The notes: generated by a model not told the origin, from the sequence alone. Counted from the stretch's first letter, positions 1 to 7,344 are shown. The stretch: 17,029 bases of DNA from CAYLYP01 sp964387795 (GCA_964387795.1 CAYLYP010000068.1:1-17029); one strand, 5' to 3'. Numbers and translations are program-made.

Positions 1-96
1 TGTCACTCATTAATCAGTCCATTATTAGCCTCAAATATAGCAATTTTAAATCAGTAAAACACTGTCGTTGTGGTAGTCGTTCAATGTGGCCTAAAC
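1..96 (-). other. Start of the next cassette (5' leader, gene runs off window)
   Basis: On the minus strand this follows repeat A and begins TTTAGGCC (cassette-specific arm, GGCCTAAA at 88-95 on the plus strand). A box TATATTTG (39-32), matching the Bacteroidota -7 consensus TAnnTTTG, lies about 20 bases before an ATG at 10-8 (Met-Ser-Asp). I see no convincing -33 box. Only three codons of the possible gene are present, so nothing can be said of its product. Confidence 0.35.
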
Positions 97-409
97 CTTA
101 GGGATTTTATTCATTTTCCCCCGTACACAAAAATATCAAAAAAGCGATAAATAATAATATTTTATCTAAAAATGTTTATTGTATAAATGGAGTAATAGTG
201 AATAAAACAAAGTGGATCTAGCCGTGCTGAATTCTTAATCAGGAAAGCTTCACCCCCATTCTTTTCTTTAAAAATCCATACCAAAGCCCTTTAAAAACCT
301 TAGAGCTTTCCTGGGGGATGATTTCAAGCTAGGCTTATTCGCTATCGCTCATTAGCTGGCACAACATACTGGGTCCTGCTAACCACATGAAGCCCTATTT
401 ATTAGTGCC
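88..409 (-). repeat. Long attC-like repeat, copy A
   Basis: Conserved part about 97-402. On the plus strand it runs from CTTAGGG (97-103) to CCCTATTTA (393-401). The flanking variable arms are GGCCTAAA (88-95, belongs to the cassette off the left edge) and TTAGTGCC (402-409, belongs to the nuclease cassette). It contains a long inverted repeat: TTTTATTCA with TTCCCC near 105-121, opposing AATAGTGAATAAAAC near 194-208. The sequence between the arms is of the same subfamily as copy B, unlike copies C to F. Confidence 0.75.
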
Positions 410-415
410 AGTTAT

Positions 416-1423
416 TTATTTGTCTATTATTTCTTTAACTCTTTCTTTTAGCTCGTTAATGTCAGGTAAAAATAGCTGATATTTCGAAACAATAAGACTT
501 GCATTATCATTAAGCATAGCATATTCAACCATGATTTCATCTTTTTCCTCAGAAAGGATTATTCCGATTGGTTGATTGTCGGCTTCGTCATTGATTTCTT
601 TCTCATAATATCCAAGATAGAGTTTCATTTGACCAATATGTTCATATTCAACTTCTCCAATTTTTAAATCTATCAGAACATAACATTTTAGTTTCGCGTG
701 ATAAAACACTAAATCAACGTAATAGTGTCTGTTATTTAATGTTATTCGTTTTTGTCTGCCGATAAATGCAAATCCTTTTCCTAATTCTAAAAGAAAACTT
801 TGAAGATTATTTATAATCGCATTTTCAATATCACTTTCAGAGTATTGCGATTTTTCTGGTATTCCTAAAAACTCAAAAACATATGGGTCTCTTGTTAAAT
901 CATTTGCGGTTTTAAAGATTTTACCTTCTTTGGCTAATTCTAAAACTCCCTCTTTATCTTGACTTAATGCGAATCTGTGAAATAAGCCACTTTGTTTTTG
1001 TCTTTTTAATTCTCTAACAGTCCAGTTTTCAGAAATGGCTTGTTTCTGATAAAAGTTTCGAGCTAAATCATCATCAATTTTAAGCAACTCAAAATAGTGA
1101 GACCAAGTCAATTTGTGAGACACTGTCTCACGTTTTGGGTATTTATGAAAAAATTGTCGCATATAGGTTAGGTTGCTTCTGCTAAATCCTTTACCAAATC
1201 GAAGACTCAAGTCTTTTGACATTTGAATCTAAAGCTCTTTGCCGTATATTGCTTTTATATTTCCATCTTGCTCGAATTCAACTATAAACCTGCCAATTTC
1301 CCAATATGCATTTAACATTTCAATATTTACGGCAGAAACAACGTTTGTTTTTGCTTTATCATAAATAGAACCAATATTATTTATCAGTTCTTCATATCCT
1401 TTATTTTCAATCAGTTTGCTCAT
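416..1423 (-). pseudogene. DUF1016/YhcG-type PD-(D/E)XK nuclease split by one in-frame stop
   Basis: Two reading frames, 1229-1423 (64 aa, N-terminal DUF1016 domain ending IYGKEL) and 416-1222 (268 aa, beginning MSKDLSLRFGKGF), lie in the same frame. Only codons TAG-ATT-CAA separate them, so a single TAG interrupts what is otherwise a complete protein of about 335 residues. The C-terminal part has the nuclease core: YYVDLVFYH followed by VLIDLKIG (D...DxK, where the family often has ExK) and then GQMKLYL. Proteins of this family often accompany type I restriction loci and are predicted nucleases. The stop may be a nonsense mutation (TTG to TAG is one change) or a sequencing error; a restart at ATG 1222 would give a nuclease lacking its N-terminal domain. 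It is the only gene of its cassette, with a leader of about 100 bases. A 17-bp palindrome lies inside it (1115-1131). Confidence 0.8.
1115..1131. repeat. Intragenic palindrome in the DUF1016 linker
   Basis: GTGAGACA-C-TGTCTCAC, perfect 8-bp arms with one central base, encodes the RETVSHKL segment just before LTWSHYFELL. A shorter palindrome with the same core, AGACA-G-TGTCT (about 1440-1450), lies in the leader of the same gene. Confidence 0.8.
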
Positions 1424-1516
1424 AATCTTGAATTCATTAGACAGTGTCTCACATTTTCATAAATACACTAAAAATTAGTCGTTCCTTATCGCAAGTGATT
1501 GTATGCGTTTTAATTG

Positions 1517-1835
1517 GCGGTAATCTTATGGATTTTATTCAAGTCTCCCCGCACAAAAATATCAAAAAAGCGATAAATGATAATGTTTTATCTAAAAATG
1601 TTTATTGTATAAATGGAGTAATAGTGAATAAAACAAAGTGGATCTAGCCGCACTGATCTTTTTATCAGAAAACTTCACCTCTATTCTTTTCTTTAAAAAT
1701 CCATTCCCAAGCCCTTTAAAAACCATAGTGCTATCCCGCGGGATGATTTCAAGCTGGGCTTATTCGCTATCGCTCATTAGCTGGTGCAACATGCTGGGGC
1801 GTTCCAACCACATGAAGTCATATTTATTGTGCCAC
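1517..1835 (-). repeat. Long attC-like repeat, copy B
   Basis: Same family as copy A. The left core is GGCGGTAAT (1517-1525) then CTTATGG; the right end is TCATATTTA followed by TTGTGCCAC (1827-1835). The inner L-box pair differs from all other copies: TATGG with TCATA instead of TAGGG with CCCTA. The central base pair is changed on both sides, so pairing is kept (four pairs plus one G-T). The left variable arm matches that of its cassette partner TTAGTGCC at 6 of 8 positions, the only imperfect match in the array. Confidence 0.75.
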
Positions 1836-1844
1836 TTTGTTTCT

Positions 1845-2417
1845 CTATTTTGCCATTATTAATTCATTTACTCCAATTACAATCAATATTGCAAAAACTC
1901 CCAAAACGGTAAAATATCCTATTGCTTTCATGTTTTGTTTCATAATCCGTTTGCTTTTCCATAAGATAAGGAATAGTATTGTTAGCACAAACGCTGAAAC
2001 TAAATACTTATTCCAATCCAACATCACAGCAATCCTTGCTTCGTCTTGCAGATTAATTCCACCGAAGACGATAGAGAAAAATCTTAAGAAAACAGCAAAA
2101 AATGAAATAGAAAAAGCATAAATTGATTTTGTCAACCAAGTAAGCATTAGAAATACTAATCCTTGAAGGACAGTGAAAATAGGACCACCTAATGCTGACC
2201 ATAAAGCACCTGAATCATCTATAAAATGTCCATTTTGGGGAGCCGAATTATTTAAACTTAATGTCATGTCATTCCCGAAAAGTTCCCCAAATGTCCAATG
2301 ACCAAATTCATGAAAGAGATATGAGATAAATGCAATTGGGATAAAAGAAATAATAACTTTCCAATTAATTTGACTTTCTTTTAAATCATTTTTTATTTTA
2401 TTAAAAATCTCTTTCAT
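1845..2417 (-). CDS. Polytopic membrane protein with HExxH motif (putative site-2-protease-like metallopeptidase)
   Basis: 190 aa with about five hydrophobic segments (near residues 20-38, 76-94, 98-117, 136-153, 165-184). The first ends in HEFGHW (36-41), an HExxH zinc-binding motif partly in the membrane. A GGP follows at 77-79 inside the second segment, and DEAR at 125-128. HExxH in a membrane helix plus a downstream Gly-Gly-Pro is typical of M50-like intramembrane proteases, although the usual NPDG motif is not seen, so the family assignment is tentative. It begins 28 bases after the end of the truncated DUF1016 gene and ends just before repeat B, so it is the last gene of its cassette. 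Substrate and role are unknown. Confidence 0.6.
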   Translation of the reverse strand: MKEIFNKIKNDLKESQINWKVIISFIPIAFISYLFHEFGHWTFGELFGNDMTLSLNNSAPQNGHFIDDSGALWSALGGPIFTVLQGLVFLMLTWLTKSIYAFSISFFAVFLRFFSIVFGGINLQDEARIAVMLDWNKYLVSAFVLTILFLILWKSKRIMKQNMKAIGYFTVLGVFAILIVIGVNELIMAK

Positions 2418-2445
2418 TTATGAATCTTGAATTTTACGATGGTGC

Positions 2446-2946
2446 CTACCACGTTGGCTGTGTTTTCATTATCAACAGTTCGTAATACCTGCGTTTTACA
2501 GGATTGTCAATTTTTATCAGCTCAACAAAATGAGAATACGAAAGTGTGCAAATGAGATTATTATCACTACCGGCCAATTCTTGGGATGCCGTCCCAAGAA
2601 TCTGCACGGGCCTTAGTTGTTTATTTGTAGGATCGCCCACCCTGCAAATCAATTCCTGGGATGCCGTCCCAAGAATATTTGGATATACTGTATAAAACTG
2701 CCGGCAACGCGATAGCTCAGGGGCAGTAAGGCCTTTTATTGCAATACTTTGGGCAATATTTGAAAGCAATGCTGTGCCATATTCGGCCCTGTCGTTGCCA
2801 TTTTGCTCAAACTCAACAATGTAAAAACCAATAAGCCAATTACGTATGGTTAGGCCAACATTAACTGCTTTTGCAGCTTGCTCCTGAAAGCTGGCATGTA
2901 CGTGCTGGATGGTTTCAACAAGTGTAGCGAAATTCAAACTGCTCAT
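2446..2946 (-). pseudogene. DUF1016 N-terminal domain, truncated (nuclease domain lost)
   Basis: 166 aa. Residues 1-90 match the DUF1016 N-terminal domain (NWLIGFYIVEFEQNG, YGTALLSNIA, ELSRCRQFYTVYP). After LSYSHFVELIKIDNPVKRRYYELL the expected continuation towards ...ENWSVRELKRQ and the PD-(D/E)XK domain is missing: the frame ends IMKTQPTW and is followed within 30 bases by the next gene. The first codons overlap the end of hsdM (ATGA). The linker before LSYSHF carries the peptide ILGTASQEL twice, each encoded by a copy of a DNA palindrome (2577-2601, 2652-2676). It is most likely an inactive remnant of the usual DUF1016 partner of a type I restriction system; the N-terminal domain might still fold on its own. 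Confidence 0.75.
2577..2676. repeat. Two copies of a 25-bp palindrome inside the DUF1016 remnant
   Basis: 2577-2601 has perfect 10-bp arms, ATTCTTGGGA and TCCCAAGAAT, around TGCCG. 2652-2676 is the same except ATTCC for ATTCT. Both preserve the reading frame and encode ILGTASQE. They sit at the same place in the protein as the palindrome in the other DUF1016 gene (1115-1131) but have a different sequence. Confidence 0.85.
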
Positions 2947-4490
2947 CGTTCTATCTCATTTACTATTGCATCAATATCAGCACGTAGTTTATTAATTTTC
3001 TGAACGGTTTCCGATATTTCTGCATTTAACCTTGCAATATCAATAATCTCGCGCATGTCTTTGGCTTCAACATACGAACTTACCGAGAGGTTATAATCGT
3101 TTTCGGCAATCTTGCTATTGTCGATAGTTTTTGCTACATGTTCAACATCGGCTTTGCTATCGAATATGTGCATTATGTTTTTGATGTGTTTGTCTTCCAG
3201 CACATTGTTATTGGTTGCTTTTTTATAGAAATCTTCACCGCTGGCATCAATAAACTGTGTTTTATTTTCAGTTTTATGTTTTGATAGCACAAGAATATTT
3301 ACCGCTATTGAAGTGCCAAAGAAAAGATTTGGAGCTAAAGAAATGACGGTCTCTACAAAGTTATTATCTACAAGGTACTTTCTAATTTTCTGTTCTGCAC
3401 CGCCACGATAAAAGATACCGGGGAAACAGACAATGGCAGCCCTGCCTTTACTTGAAAGATAACTAAGGGCATGAAGCACAAAAGCAAAATCGGCTTTTGA
3501 TTTAGGAGCCAAAACTCCGGCAGGAGCAAAACGGTCGTCATTGATGAGCGTTGGGTCATCGCTTCCTATCCAATTGATGGAATAAGGAGGATTAGACACA
3601 ATGGCATCAAAAGGTTTTTCATCGCCAAAATGAGGATCACGAAGCGTATCGCCAAGAACTATATCAAACTTGTCGTAGTTGATGTTGTGCAAAAACATAT
3701 TCATACGGGCAAGGTTATACGTGGTATGGTTTACTTCCTGCCCATAAAAGCCTTCTTCAATAATATGATTGTCAAAGTGTTTTTTGGCTTGTAACAATAA
3801 AGAGCCTGAACCGCATGCAGGGTCATAAATTTTATTTACTGCAGTCTGCTTGTGCATGGCCAATTGTGCAATGAGTTTTGAAACGTGCTGTGGCGTAAAA
3901 AACTCACCACCCGATTTACCTGCATTGGCTGCATAATTGGAAATCAAAAATTCATAAGCATCGCCAAAAAGGTCGATTTGATTGTCCTCGAAATTTCCAA
4001 AATTAAGTTCTTCTACACCTTTCAAAACGGCAGCCAAACGAGCGTTTTTGTTTTCAACGGTATTGCCTAATCGAGTACTTGTAGTATCAAAATCAGCAAA
4101 CAATCCTTTTATATCGTGTTCCGATGGATACCCATTTGCAGAACTTTCAATAGCGTCAAAAATTGCTTTTAAGTCTGTATTCAGATTGGGGTTGGTATTG
4201 GCTGTTTTGGCAACATTTACAAATAGTTGACTTGGATAAATAAAATAACCTTTGGTTTTTATTGCATCATCTTTTATTTCGGGTGTAATTACATCGTTAG
4301 ATAATTTTGCATAGTTTACGCTTTCATCACCTCCTTCAATGTAATTGGTAAAATTTTCACTAATAAAACGATAGAAAAGTGTTCCTAAGACAAACTGTTT
4401 AAAGTCCCATCCATCAACCGAGCCACGAACATCGTTGGCAATTTTCCATATTTTGTTTTGCAGTTCTTGTCTTTGCGCAATGCTTGTCAT
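2943..4490 (-). CDS. hsdM: Type I restriction-modification DNA methyltransferase subunit
   Basis: 515 aa, normal length. The N-terminal helical HsdM domain (QNKIWKIANDVRGSVDGWDFKQ...) is followed by the SAM-binding motif DPACGSGS (about 222-229) and the catalytic NPPY (about 298-301, in VSNPPYSINW), typical of N6-adenine methyltransferases. HsdM modifies adenine at sites chosen by HsdS. It overlaps the upstream HTH gene by ATGA and the downstream DUF1016 gene by ATGA, so translation is probably coupled. No specificity subunit (hsdS) or restriction subunit (hsdR) follows: the operon breaks off in the DUF1016 gene. Unless these subunits are encoded elsewhere, HsdM here has no target recogniser and is probably inactive. 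The gene itself is intact. Confidence 0.93.
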   Translation of the reverse strand: MTSIAQRQELQNKIWKIANDVRGSVDGWDFKQFVLGTLFYRFISENFTNYIEGGDESVNYAKLSNDVITPEIKDDAIKTKGYFIYPSQLFVNVAKTANTNPNLNTDLKAIFDAIESSANGYPSEHDIKGLFADFDTTSTRLGNTVENKNARLAAVLKGVEELNFGNFEDNQIDLFGDAYEFLISNYAANAGKSGGEFFTPQHVSKLIAQLAMHKQTAVNKIYDPACGSGSLLLQAKKHFDNHIIEEGFYGQEVNHTTYNLARMNMFLHNINYDKFDIVLGDTLRDPHFGDEKPFDAIVSNPPYSINWIGSDDPTLINDDRFAPAGVLAPKSKADFAFVLHALSYLSSKGRAAIVCFPGIFYRGGAEQKIRKYLVDNNFVETVISLAPNLFFGTSIAVNILVLSKHKTENKTQFIDASGEDFYKKATNNNVLEDKHIKNIMHIFDSKADVEHVAKTIDNSKIAENDYNLSVSSYVEAKDMREIIDIARLNAEISETVQKINKLRADIDAIVNEIER

Positions 4491-4684
4491 TTTGTTTCCT
4501 TTATTAAGTCCTTTGGATTTACTCCTAAAATTTCAGCAATTTCAAATAGAATTTCAAGTTTAGGTTGTTGTCTGTTTTGCACATAAACATTCACCATATT
4601 ATAGTTTTTACCAGCTTGTTCAGCAAGCCATTTTTGCCTGATTCCTTTTTCTTCCAGCACCCAATAAACCCAATTCATTTCCAT
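4487..4684 (-). CDS. Small Xre-family HTH regulator of the hsdM operon
   Basis: 65 aa from the chosen ATG at 4684 (MEMNWVYWVLEEKGIRQ). The whole protein is one Cro/C1-type helix-turn-helix (IRQKWLAEQAGKNYNMVNVYVQNRQQPKLEILFEIAE, key residues written in family order), ending VNPKDLIKE. Such genes commonly lead Bacteroidota type I restriction operons and probably control them. A longer frame starts at 4726, but that extension covers a good promoter (-7 box TATATTTG, 4714-4707), so the shorter start is preferred; it leaves a leader of about 16-20 bases. The stop overlaps the hsdM start (ATGA). Confidence 0.85.
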   Translation of the reverse strand: MEMNWVYWVLEEKGIRQKWLAEQAGKNYNMVNVYVQNRQQPKLEILFEIAEILGVNPKDLIKETK

Positions 4685-4706
4685 CAGTTTATTTTCAGCT
4701 AAAATA

Positions 4707-4740
4707 CAAATATATCTCAAAAACAAGACTTAATTATCAA
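4707..4740 (-). promoter_or_regulatory. Bacteroidota-type promoter of the HTH-hsdM operon
   Basis: The minus strand has TTG (4740-4738), 23 bases, then TATATTTG (4714-4707), fitting the TTTG-N17-23-TAnnTTTG pattern of Bacteroidota promoters (-33 box three of four bases). Predicted transcription start is near 4700, just upstream of the ATG at 4684. Confidence 0.6.
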
Positions 4741-4786
4741 TGCACCCAATCTGTGTAAGAAAAATTATTGCCTGCATAAAATTACC
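4741..4786. other. Short non-coding gap
   Basis: Lies between the operon promoter and the fragment shared with 14095-14225. I see no gene or repeat in it. Confidence 0.5.
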
Positions 4787-4970
4787 AAAAAAGGGAACCG
4801 CTTCCTGAAAACCAGCCCCTTCTCTTCCGAACTTTAAATACAATTACCCTCCCTTAACCTATCCATCCATCTGCACCAAAGCATCTATCCTTCCCCCACA
4901 TCTTTTGAAACGCCCTATTCGTGAACCTTACGAGCTTTGGTGTGAGAGGTGGTTCAATAAATGACATTGT
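4787..4970 (-). pseudogene. Decayed gene fragment, homologous to 14092-14277
   Basis: The minus strand has a 37-codon frame at 4854-4967, MSFIEPPLTPKLVRF then FQKMWGKDRCFGADGWIG and a stop. The second part matches FQKMLGKDRCFRADGWV in the frame at 14092-14277. Past the stop, in a shifted frame, EGAGFQEAVP matches EGSGFQKAVT of the other copy, so this copy has a frameshift. DNA similarity runs from about 4787 to 4925. I do not recognise the parent family. The N-terminal residues of the two copies differ. Confidence 0.45.
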
Positions 4971-5340
4971 GAATTGCCTGCTGCTTTTGTAACAATTTGG
5001 CTAAAGCCAATGATTTGATGGTGTTTCAACTTAAAAAATGGGCTAAAGCCCATTCCTATTCAAAAGAATGAATTTTCTCTATGATATGCCTCCATATAAA
5101 TAACTGGGCTGAAGCCTGTTTCTATTGAGAATAATAAATTTCCTCTACGATTTTCTTTCTTGGTTTCCCTCAATGTAATGCTTCTATGAATTGACTCTTG
5201 CTTTTTAATGTCTCAATGAATTGCCTACAGCTTTGTAGTGCCTCAATGAATTGCCTACAGCTTTGTCTCAATGAATTGCCTCCAGCTTTAGCTGGGGGAA
5301 AATGAAAAATCAAAATTGGCTTTAGCCAAATTGTTATCTG
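4971..5340. repeat. Cluster of REP-like palindromic repeats
   Basis: Several short palindromes lie here: TTGGCTAAAGCCAA (4997-5010), TGGGCTAAAGCCCA (5039-5052), a decayed GGGCTGAAGCC (about 5106-5116), CCAGCTTTAGCTGG (5282-5295) and TTGGCTTTAGCCAA (5316-5329). Two near-identical 30-bp units starting CTCAATGAATTGCCTACAG stand in tandem at 5212-5241 and 5242-5267, with a third variant after 5267. Such REP-like families are frequent in Bacteroidota and are often linked to a REP-associated transposase; no such transposase is in this window. No gene is supported here. Confidence 0.75.
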
Positions 5341-5354
5341 TATGTTCCGGTTAA

Positions 5355-5650
5355 CTGTTTCCCCGCACAAAAATATCAAAAAAGCGATAAATGGTAATGT
5401 TTTAACAGAAAATGTTTTAAGTGCTGATGGGGAAATAGTGAATAAAACAAAGTGAATCTAGCCGCACTGAATTCTTTATCAGGAAAGCTTCACCCCCACT
5501 CTTTTCTTTAAAAATCCATTTCCAAGCCCTTTAAAAACCATAGTGCTTTCCTGCGGGATTAGTTCAGGCTAGGCTTATTAGCTATCGCTCATTAGCTGGC
5601 GCAACATGCTGGGTCGTTCCGACCACATAAAGCCCTATTTATTGTGCGTT
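5355..5650 (-). repeat. Long attC-like repeat, copy C (left end lost)
   Basis: The conserved sequence begins abruptly at CTGTTTCCCC (5355). The first ~20 bases of the family and the left core site are missing, replaced by REP-derived sequence. The right end is CCCTATTTA then TTGTGCGTT (5642-5650), whose first eight bases match ACGCACAA at 6290-6297. The inner hairpin GGTCG-TTC-CGACC is intact. Loss of the left end should prevent folding of the outer stem of this site. Confidence 0.75.
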
Positions 5651-6265
5651 CGCTTTTTTTATTTTGTCAATAATCTTTTTCCCAATATAATCATTAAGTT
5701 TTGGGTATTTTCGTCTATAATATTCATTCCAATAACTAATCATCCTACTCTCAGTCTGTTGCCAATATTTTGGATTTTCTTTAATGAAATTTAAATATTT
5801 ACTAATATTTTTTTCGTTAATATGCTTGTCCAAGACTTCAAGTATTTCAATCACATATTCTCCAAGTAATTGAAAAGTAAAAGGAATCACAAAATAATCA
5901 CTAGAATTAATCAACATTTCAAGTCTCTTTTGTCGAATATATCCATCGTGATGTCTTAAATACAAACAATTTAAAATCGTTTTTTGTGTTTCAGTCAAAT
6001 TTGTCTCTACTCCCAAATCAGGCTCATTAAAATATACTCGACAACTTATTTTTAATGTTTCATTATTAAGTCTAACAATCTGAAAGTTATCATGTATTAA
6101 ATTCTCAACCTTGTGAGTCTGTCCATCATATAGTAAAACATTATTCTTTTTTAATGGCAAAACATTCATAATCAATTCAACATCGGTTTTTATATCAGCC
6201 GGAAATGAATTGAGTATCTTTTCTTTATAACCTGTTATCAAATTATTTTTATTCCAAAACATCAT
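5639..6265 (-). CDS. Cassette protein of unknown function (208 aa)
   Basis: I do not recognise a domain. It is a soluble-looking protein with no signal peptide or membrane segment. The N-terminal half is mixed alpha/beta (LIMNVLPLKKNNVLLYDGQTHKVENL, KISCRVYF). The middle is helical with many aromatic residues (TQKTILNCLYLRHHDGYIRQKRLE, YFVIPFTFQLLGEY). The tail is basic (RRKYPKLNDYIGKKIIDKIKKANAQ). Two consecutive ATG codons form the start, only about 32 bases from the cassette boundary, leaving little room for a promoter of its own. The last codons AAC-GCA-CAA-TAA are also the right core site of repeat C, so the stop codon is part of the recombination site. It is the sole gene of its cassette. 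Confidence 0.75.
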   Translation of the reverse strand: MMFWNKNNLITGYKEKILNSFPADIKTDVELIMNVLPLKKNNVLLYDGQTHKVENLIHDNFQIVRLNNETLKISCRVYFNEPDLGVETNLTETQKTILNCLYLRHHDGYIRQKRLEMLINSSDYFVIPFTFQLLGEYVIEILEVLDKHINEKNISKYLNFIKENPKYWQQTESRMISYWNEYYRRKYPKLNDYIGKKIIDKIKKANAQ

Positions 6266-6288
6266 TTAGCACTAAGCTTTTTAAAGTG

Positions 6289-6424
6289 ACGCACAACGGT
6301 TTGGCGCTTGGCGCAGTGGCGGATTTCGGAGCACAAAACTGTCAATACACCACAAAAGTTGATGCGAAGCAGAATGTTCAAATAACCACTTCACCCGCCA
6401 TTGAGCCAAACGCTTGTTATGGGC
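6289..6424 (-). repeat. Classical attC-like site (136 bp)
   Basis: The outer arms are ACGCACAAC (6290-6298) and GTTATGGGC (6416-6424). The inner arms pair: GTTTGGC near 6300 with GCCAAAC near 6405, and TGGCGG with CCGCCA further in, with unpaired bases between blocks. This matches the R-spacer-L layout of integron attC sites, and the right core is a good G|TTRRRY-type site. The left arm matches the start of the 208-aa cassette and the right arm matches the far end of the 292-aa cassette (GCCCATAAC, 7385-7393). It has no sequence similarity to the 300-bp family, yet occupies the same position in the array. Confidence 0.75.
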
Positions 6425-6465
6425 TGTGGCTATTCTGTTCTTTGTGCTATCTAATATTGCTAAAG

Positions 6466-7344
6466 TTAATTTTTCATTGATAAGTAAGCGATTACTAATC
6501 CTATAATTCCGATGACAGTTGTTATGATTGTGTCTCGTTTTTGCCAGCGAAATGATTTTTTTGCAATCTCATCACTGCTATTTACTTCTATTTTATTGTC
6601 TTTACCTAAGGTAATTTGTCCTTTATTATTAGAAATATTACCTACTTCAATTTTAGCTTCCATATTAAAAACATTAAAATGATTTTTTGTCTTTAGTCTT
6701 TCAGTAGTCGGTGCTACTTGTTTTTTGCCAAAAATTGTTTCGGTAGGTATTGAATATTTTACGTTCTTTCCAATGTTGTCTTTTAAGTTTTTTGCAATTT
6801 CACCGAAATCTCCAACTTCAATTGTCTTAGTTTCAAAACTGTCAAATTCGTTTTCCTGTGTGTCTTTGAAAAAATCAAAAAGAACTTTATATATTTCATC
6901 TAAGTTAGAAAACACAAATGACAGACAAAGAAAATCATTATTCGTTTCAGTTCTAAAGAGCAGATATTTTTGTTTGTAAAGGAATACTTGTTCTAAGTCT
7001 TCTTGAGTAAAATTTCTTTTGAATTCTTCGATTTCTGAAATATTGTTGTTCCAAATACTTATATAAACATCATCCCCAAACCAAATTTTTAATTCCCGTA
7101 ATTTACTTGTGACTGGTTTGTAAATATTTTCCGTGATAGGTTCAAATTTTTCCTTTATCTCTTTTTGAATGCACTCATACGATTGTCTGTCTTTGTAGTT
7201 TTCTTTTGGTTTTAGTTTACTTCTTTGTTTGTCAAGTTCCCTAAGTTCATCGCAAAGCGGAATGTATTTCTCAATGTATTCCTTTTTGTTTTCATCCAAA
7301 AAATCTATGAAATCAAATAATGCTTGTATTTTTTGTGGTATCAT
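6466..7344 (-). CDS. Cassette protein with C-terminal membrane anchor (292 aa, unknown)
   Basis: I recognise no family. The N-terminal ~90 residues are charged and helical, probably coiled coil (ENKKEYIEKY, ELRELDKQRSKLKPKE). The middle is a mixed domain (ELKIWFGDDVYISIWNNN, FLCLSFVFSNLDEIY). A linker with NISNNKGQITLGKDN precedes a single hydrophobic helix at about 273-289 (TTVIGIIGLVIAYLSM) at the very end. That is a tail-anchor-like topology with the bulk in the cytoplasm, a form seen in some abortive-infection effectors, but no effector motif is visible. It is the only gene of its cassette, with a ~48-base leader after the boundary TTATGGGC and no clear promoter. Confidence 0.7.
   Translation of the reverse strand: MIPQKIQALFDFIDFLDENKKEYIEKYIPLCDELRELDKQRSKLKPKENYKDRQSYECIQKEIKEKFEPITENIYKPVTSKLRELKIWFGDDVYISIWNNNISEIEEFKRNFTQEDLEQVFLYKQKYLLFRTETNNDFLCLSFVFSNLDEIYKVLFDFFKDTQENEFDSFETKTIEVGDFGEIAKNLKDNIGKNVKYSIPTETIFGKKQVAPTTERLKTKNHFNVFNMEAKIEVGNISNNKGQITLGKDNKIEVNSSDEIAKKSFRWQKRDTIITTVIGIIGLVIAYLSMKN

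Noticed and set aside
1638..2121. Plus-strand frames over the membrane protein and repeat B
   Set aside because: Antisense shadows of the 1845-2417 gene and of the repeat, with no family resemblance.
3368..4230. Additional frames inside hsdM on both strands
   Set aside because: The hsdM frame is intact and carries the methyltransferase motifs; the others are shadows.
5170..5379. 69-codon minus-strand frame over the REP cluster
   Set aside because: Its repeated CRQFIE peptide is just the translated tandem REP units. No start context or family resemblance.
6286..6480. Plus-strand 64-codon frame across the 136-bp attC-like site
   Set aside because: It begins in one arm and ends past the other. 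The inverted-repeat anatomy explains the sequence better than coding.
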